Below are positions 59,354 through 64,000 of a stretch of DNA of 64,000 nucleotides, one piece after another. The notes beneath the pieces were generated by a model. It saw only the letters and a program-made list of their open reading frames with translations, ran no database searches and was not told where the DNA came from. Position 1 is the stretch's first letter. Each line of letters begins with the position of its first letter. The stretch covers positions 2,232,001 through 2,296,000 of the forward strand of contig NC_064672.1 in assembly GCF_023278565.1 (NCBI RefSeq), in the 5' to 3' direction. The translations under genes were made by a program, and so were the position numbers. The DNA comes from Colletotrichum lupini. Lineage: Eukaryota > Ascomycota > Sordariomycetes > Glomerellales > Glomerellaceae.

Positions 59354-60940
59354 ACACGAAAAACACGAAATTACTCATCCTACAGAATAAAACCAGGCTA
59401 TGATTGGAGGAGGATTTCGCGTGGTTCACAAAGTGTATTATAGAATGATGATGGCCTGGATTGATCATTTCGGTCTACGCTCTCCGTGCAATTCGAGTCC
59501 ACGAGGCCTCAACTCTCGCGCTACATGTAGCGAGCGGCTTTTGAGCTTCAAAATCCCAGTAGATGACTCAGCTTCTCTCCCATGTCGCCAAGGCTCTGGC
59601 ATTGAGTAACATAAAAGGACAGATTCGAGACTTGGGATCAAAGGAGGAGCCACGAGGTCGGATGAAGGGAGTAATGAGGCTTCTCAGGTTCGTGGCGATC
59701 TTGAATGATCTTGACTGCAAGCGAAGTAGAAAGCCAATTTGAACAACAGCATGCAAGCACGGACCTTGATGCAGCTACGAACCATCATGCCAGGGGCCGT
59801 TCGTCCGCAGCAGAGGTGCATTGGACAGTTCCTTTAGTCCGGGGAAAAGACGGAAGTCATAGGTAACATCCCTTGCAGAGGTCAATGGAAGAGTGCTTTG
59901 ACAGCTCTAGCAGTTAATGGCGATGCTTGCTTCTTCAGAATTTTAGGAAGTGCTAGCATTAATACGATGTCGCCTAGAGTGACAGAGTGATGAGAGAAGG
60001 CCGAAAAGGGGAATTCTAACCGCCCAAGCCTGACGAACACTGCATCAGACACGTGCCAGGCAGGATCGTTTCCAGCAGTGTCAAAGGCTCAAAAGAGGCA
60101 GAAAGAATGGAAGTATGAACGAAAAGAAACAACAGACCCCAAGACAGGAGAAGCTCCTTTGAAGCGAGCGAATAGAAGTAACTAGCGCGCGTCAGCCAGC
60201 AAAAGGGGAAGACCAAAGGTCAAAGAGAGACACACCGCCCGAGACAGTTGGCCCTGGAATGACGAAGCAGGAGCTTGAGTCGAGCGGAAGAAGAAGTGAG
60301 CTGAGAACGGTCAACCGCGGCGACATCCGAAGCCGGAAGGAACAGGGACGGGTTCATTCGTTGCGTAAGTTGCGCGCATGCGCTCCAGTCAAAAAACAGC
60401 GGGCCGGGGAAGGGGCATCGACGCATCGTGGGCGTCAAGGGCGTGGAAGGTGCGTCGGGATTCCTCCCCCGTGGCGGGTAGCGGCAATACAGTAAATCCG
60501 CTCCCCCGCGATTGCACGATGCAGGTGGGTCCTCTCATGACTCGGTCCACTTACGATGCTCCTCCTCTCCTTCTCCAGGTCCGGAGTCGCATCGCACCGG
60601 GGGGCCACACCCCCCCCTCTGCTCAGTGCAGTTGCTGGGGCTGGGTCAGTATGGGAGCAGTTCTGGGATGTGACTGGATTGAATTCAGGGCTGGTCGCCA
60701 AGCACCCCAGCACATGAAAGCCCCCAGATGGCAGAAACGGCGGGCAAGGCGCACCTGGTACAGTCACAAGTCAGCCCATTCCTTGGTTGGACCACCCCGT
60801 CTGCAGCAGCCAACAGCCAGCAGCAGCAGCTCTTTCGGCACTTCGCTGTCTCGGAATCTTTGGACACCTTAAGTTATTACGGATTGTTCTTACCTCACTG
60901 GGATCCTTTTTTTTTTCTGCCGGCCAACAGCGAAAGCTAC

Positions 60941-61045
60941 GTCTTTTCTCCTTCTCTTCCTTCCCCTCTCAACCTCATCTCTCTCTTCTTCCCTTTCTTT
61001 CTCCATTCACATCTTTTTTCTCCCATCCCCGAAAGAGAAAGACAA
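60941..61045 (+). promoter_or_regulatory. pyrimidine-rich leader of the aspartate aminotransferase gene
   Basis: About 100 bp almost wholly C and T (CTCTTCC, CTTCCC and TTTCTTTCTCC units) end just before the start codon at 61051, as found at transcription starts of highly expressed fungal genes. Role inferred from position and composition. Confidence 0.5.
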
Positions 61046-61050
61046 TCAAG

Positions 61051-62731
61051 ATGCTGTCCTCCACCAGAATCGCAGCCCGGCAAGCTGCCGCCCGCCGCAT
61101 GGGCGCTCTGCCCGTCACGGCCGCGAGAGCCGGTTCTACCTGGGCCAACGTCCCTCAAGGTCCTCCTGTATGTCTCAAACACTCCAGATGCCAATTGAAT
61201 GCGCCACGAATGCTAACGAGGACTGCAGGATGTAAGTGCTTGATGCGCCGATTGACAGAATCCCGACAATCACCACAACGAACTGTTTTGCTAACTGGCC
61301 ACTTTTTCGCAATGGACAGGCCATTCTCGGTATGACGCACCTGCTCGGGTGGAGCTCCCTCGAGCTTCGCCGGTTGACTCAACTCCATGACTGACAATAG
61401 ACGAACAGGCATCACGGAAGCCTTCAAGGCCGACAAGTTTGAGCAGAAGATCAACCTCGGTACGCAAAGCCCCCCGCCAAGCCACTTTGACAACCACAAC
61501 CACCACCCTAGCTAGAGAGCTGTCACAAGCTTGCTAGCTACAACGCTAGCCGGCCGTCAGCTGTCAACTACAAGCACACAACGTCCATCATCACCGCAAT
61601 GAACATGCCCATTGACGCAGACAAACAACAGGTGTCGGTGCCTACCGCGACGACCAGGGCAAGCCCTACGTCCTCCCCTCCGTCCGCGCCGCCGAGGAGA
61701 AGGTCATCGCCGCCAAGCTGAACAAGGAGTACGCCGGCATCACCGGTGTCCCCGAGTTCACCAAGTCCGCCGCCGTCCTCGCCTACGGCGCCGACTCCTC
61801 GGCCCTCGACCGCCTCGCCATCACCCAGTCCATCTCCGGCACCGGTGCCCTGCGCATCGGAGGCGCCTTCCTCGCCCGCTTCTTCCCCGGCGCTAAGAAC
61901 ATCTACATCCCCACCCCCTCATGGGCCAACCACGGCGCCGTCTTCAACGACTCTGGCCTCACCGTCAACAAGTACCGCTACTACGACCCCAAGACCATCG
62001 GCCTCGACTTTGAGGGCATGGTCGCCGACATCAAGGCCGCTCCCAAGGGCTCCATCTTCCTCTTCCACGCCTGCGCCCACAACCCCACCGGTGTCGACCC
62101 TACCCCCGAGCAGTGGCGCGAGATCTCCGACGTCGTCAAGGCCCAGGGCCACTACTCCTTCTTTGACATGGCCTACCAGGGCTTCGCCTCGGGTAACACC
62201 GACACTGACGCCTTCGCCGTCCGCCACTTCGTCAAGGAGGGCCACAACATCTGCCTCGCCCAGTCCTTCGCCAAGAACATGGGTCTCTACGGCGAGCGTG
62301 TCGGTGCCTTCTCCATCGTCGCAAAGGACGCCGAGGAGCGCAAGCGCATCGACTCCCAGGTCAAGATTCTTGTCCGCCCTCTGTACTCCAACCCTCCCGT
62401 CCACGGCGCCCGCATCGCCTCCACCATCCTTAACGACGCCGCCCTGAACCAGCAGTGGCTCGGTGAGGTCAAGGGCATGGCTGACCGCATCATCACCATG
62501 CGCGCTCTCCTCAAGGAGAACCTCGAGAAGCTCGGCTCCGCCCACGACTGGTCCCACATCACCAGCCAGATCGGCATGTTCGCCTACACTGGCCTGACCA
62601 AGGACCAGATGGACGCCCTCGCCAACGACCACTCCGTCTACGCCACCAAGGACGGCCGTATCTCCGTCGCCGGTATCACCAGCGGCAACGTCGGCCGCCT
62701 CGCCGAGTCCATCTACAAGGTCAAGGGTTAA
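61051..62731 (+). CDS. aspartate aminotransferase, mitochondrial
   Basis: PLP enzyme converting aspartate + 2-oxoglutarate to oxaloacetate + glutamate, part of the malate-aspartate shuttle. Exons 61051-61167, 61229-61231, 61320-61329, 61409-61459 and 61632-62731 give 427 codons (426 aa). The N-terminus [20 protein letters not shown] is a typical matrix-targeting presequence. Conserved blocks are [20 protein letters not shown], the [16 protein letters not shown] active-site loop, the PLP lysine in [16 protein letters not shown] (Lys275), and IRPLY-like [16 protein letters not shown]. Two exons are tiny: a 3-nt exon supplying the conserved Asp of PPDAILGITEAF and a 10-nt exon. Both have proper GT and AG ends and CTAAC branch sites upstream. 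Codons end mostly in C, indicating high expression. Confidence 0.96.
61229..61231 (+). other. 3-nt microexon (GAT) of the aspartate aminotransferase gene
   Basis: GAT lies between GCAG and GTAAGT with a TGCTAAC branch site 12-18 bp upstream. It encodes an Asp that is conserved in aspartate aminotransferases (PPDxILG). Skipping it would keep the frame but remove that Asp. Confidence 0.75.
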
Positions 62732-63103
62732 ATCTTGCCATTGTGAATATTTTTGCGATTTGTCCCAACGCGAGTCTCAGTCTAGAGGTGCTCTGAGCCA
62801 GCTTGCATTTCTCCAAGAGATATCACGAGGTTCTGTTGAAAGGGTAGTTGGTTTTCTAAAAAGGGGGGTTTTGTACAACCAAAGAGGGAGAGGTCTTCTC
62901 TTTTGCGCAGCCAAGGTTAGAATGGCCGGTGGACATAGAACGTTTGGCACCCCTTGGTAGACCACACATGCATTCCAGCTGTGTACAATATAGCGACACG
63001 TCTTTCAATGTAAACATGTCCAATCGCTTGCTTGCTTGCCATGAACGAATTCTTCTCCCAGCTCCCTCCATTGAAGCTTCCTCCATTGATGCCTGATGCT
63101 TCA
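62732..63103. other. convergent intergenic region
   Basis: 372 bp between the stop codons of two convergent genes, likely 3' UTRs. Nothing else seen. Confidence 0.45.
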
Positions 63104-64000
63104 TCAAGCCCTATCCAACCTGGCCAAATCCCGACTCGCATCCTCCAACTCTCTCTCCATCTGCCTCTTCTTCCTCGCCATCTCCTTCATCGTCCTCGCC
63201 TTCCCCTCCTCCCCCTCAACCCCGACCCCGTACCCCTCCAACTCAGCCCGGAGCGTCATCAAAGTCCCCTCAAGCCTCATCCTCGCATCCCGCAAATGCG
63301 CAGAATAATTCGTCAGCGCAGCCACCATCTCGGGCGAGTACACCTCCCTCCTAACCCCCTCCCTCGCAGCCACGGCATCCGCCTCGGCCCTCTGCGCCTC
63401 CAGCCCCGTCTCGGCGGCGCGAAACTCGAGGCTCCGCGCCACGACGCCGTGTTTGGCCTCGAGGCTTCTAACCAGGAGCGTCAGCGCCGCGGCGTGCTCG
63501 TCTAGGCATTGTGTCAGGGTATCTGCCGCGCGGAGGCGTTCTCGGGCGAGTGCGAGTTTTGATTGGGACACGTCGGAGGCGAGTTTGTGGTAGGTTGTTT
63601 GTAGGCCGGGGACGGCGCGGTGGAGGAAGGAGGGGTTTGTTGTCGGGTTGGCGATGCGGGCTAGGGAGACGGCCGAGGTGTGGAGGGTTGAGGAGATGAG
63701 GTCGCCGAGTTGGGGGAGGAGGCATTGGAAGTCTGTGAAGGGCGGGTTGGAGAGGAGGATTGTGGCGGATTCGGGGGATAGGGGCTCGGGGGAGGTTAGG
63801 AGGGGTGGGAGGAGGAGGAGGAGGTCGAGGAGGGGTTCGGGGAGGGGTTGTTGTTGTTGTTGTGTTGTGCCGTTGCCGCTGGAGGATGATTGTGGTTGTG
63901 AGGACGTGTTCGTGCGGGAGAATGTTCGAGGTGGTGCGGTTTTTGGTTCGGGCGGTGCGGTGTTTGAGATTGCGCTTATGAGAAGGTGTTCTTTTGCGGC
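63104..64000 (-). CDS. coiled-coil hypothetical protein, 5' end beyond the window
   Basis: An open frame runs from the right edge to the stop at 63104 (298 residues visible); the start lies outside. The visible N-part is Ser/Thr/Pro-rich with a short Gln run (five CAA codons) and a Leu/Pro-rich stretch. The C-terminal 155 residues are strongly helical and charged (RERLRAADTLTQCLDEHAAA; MKEMARKKRQMERELED), a coiled coil. No catalytic motif is present. A structural or complex-scaffold role is possible, but I do not recognise the family. Codons are GC-rich like those of the neighbouring aminotransferase. Confidence 0.65.
   Translation of the reverse strand, partial: AAKEHLLISAISNTAPPEPKTAPPRTFSRTNTSSQPQSSSSGNGTTQQQQQPLPEPLLDLLLLLPPLLTSPEPLSPESATILLSNPPFTDFQCLLPQLGDLISSTLHTSAVSLARIANPTTNPSFLHRAVPGLQTTYHKLASDVSQSKLALARERLRAADTLTQCLDEHAAALTLLVRSLEAKHGVVARSLEFRAAETGLEAQRAEADAVAAREGVRREVYSPEMVAALTNYSAHLRDARMRLEGTLMTLRAELEGYGVGVEGEEGKARTMKEMARKKRQMERELEDASRDLARLDRA

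Larger units (their letters stand above)
58774..61050. other. intergenic between STAND-N gene and aspartate aminotransferase
   Basis: Mostly noncoding. It contains one weak gene candidate (58970-59353, listed separately) and, at its right end, a pyrimidine-rich leader. Other open frames (60016-60872) overlap on both strands and have no motifs. Confidence 0.4.

Noticed and set aside
61746..62632. Long open frames on both strands inside the aspartate aminotransferase gene (233 and 237 codons)
   Set aside because: Shadows caused by strong C-ending codon bias in the real frame; compositions are Ser/Thr/Pro or Val/Gly/Asp monotone.
1..64000. CRISPR arrays, bacterial operons, rRNA and tRNA genes
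   Set aside because: No spaced direct repeats, no Shine-Dalgarno-type gene packing and no cloverleaf or rRNA sequence were noticed; the window is eukaryotic.

Overview
The window looks like nuclear DNA of a filamentous ascomycete (Pezizomycotina), most likely a plant-associated Sordariomycete. The evidence is many short introns of about 45-115 bp with GT...AG ends, fungus-only families (HET domain, Zn2Cys6 regulator, fungal rhodopsin-like 7TM, cutinase, secreted haem-thiolate peroxidase, STAND N-terminal domain), and two retroelements mutated in the pattern of repeat-induced point mutation (RIP). The genus cannot be fixed from sequence alone.

Layout. 0.7-5.7 kb holds a divergent pair: a HET-domain gene (-) and a six-exon AAA ATPase (+). 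5.7-10.5 kb has no gene I can support. 10.5-12.1 kb encodes a single-pass membrane protein. 12.7-15.9 kb holds a tiny Cys-rich ORF, an NAD(P)-binding SDR-type protein and a secreted chloroperoxidase/peroxygenase-type enzyme. 16.9-25.9 kb is an NLR-like (NACHT) pseudogene split by a 7.4-kb Copia LTR retrotransposon. 27.1-27.9 kb is a cutinase. 28.4-37.7 kb is a GMC oxidoreductase gene split near its start codon by a second Copia element in opposite orientation. An almost unmutated solo LTR lies at 38.8 kb. 39.6-44.8 kb holds a rhodopsin-like 7TM protein, a ten-exon Zn2Cys6 regulator and a VOC/glyoxalase-fold protein. 46.0-47.1 kb is a secreted HsbA-like wall protein. 49.7-51.9 kb holds a small spliced gene of unknown role and a Caps_synth-type glycosyltransferase. 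53.1-54.9 kb is a secreted choice-of-anchor-B-type protein. 55.2-58.8 kb is a STAND-N/ankyrin protein lacking NACHT. 61.1-62.7 kb is mitochondrial aspartate aminotransferase with a 3-nt microexon. 63.1-64.0 kb is a partial gene.

Biology. Three loci belong to families used in fungal allorecognition or innate-immune-like responses (HET, NACHT NLR remnant, STAND-N/ANK). Cutinase, GMC oxidase, peroxygenase and HsbA-like protein are secreted or surface functions suited to growth on plant cuticle. The two Copia elements are 5' end to 5' end around a 5-kb island holding the 3' part of the NLR, the cutinase and most of the GMC gene. Both have exact 5-bp target duplications, and removing each element with one duplication copy restores the host reading frame. 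Nearby stop codons fit CpA-to-TpA change, so RIP seems to have spilled from the elements into the genes they hit. Most gene models were rebuilt by hand from splice sites; in all but the STAND-N/ANK gene the exon lengths sum to a multiple of three.
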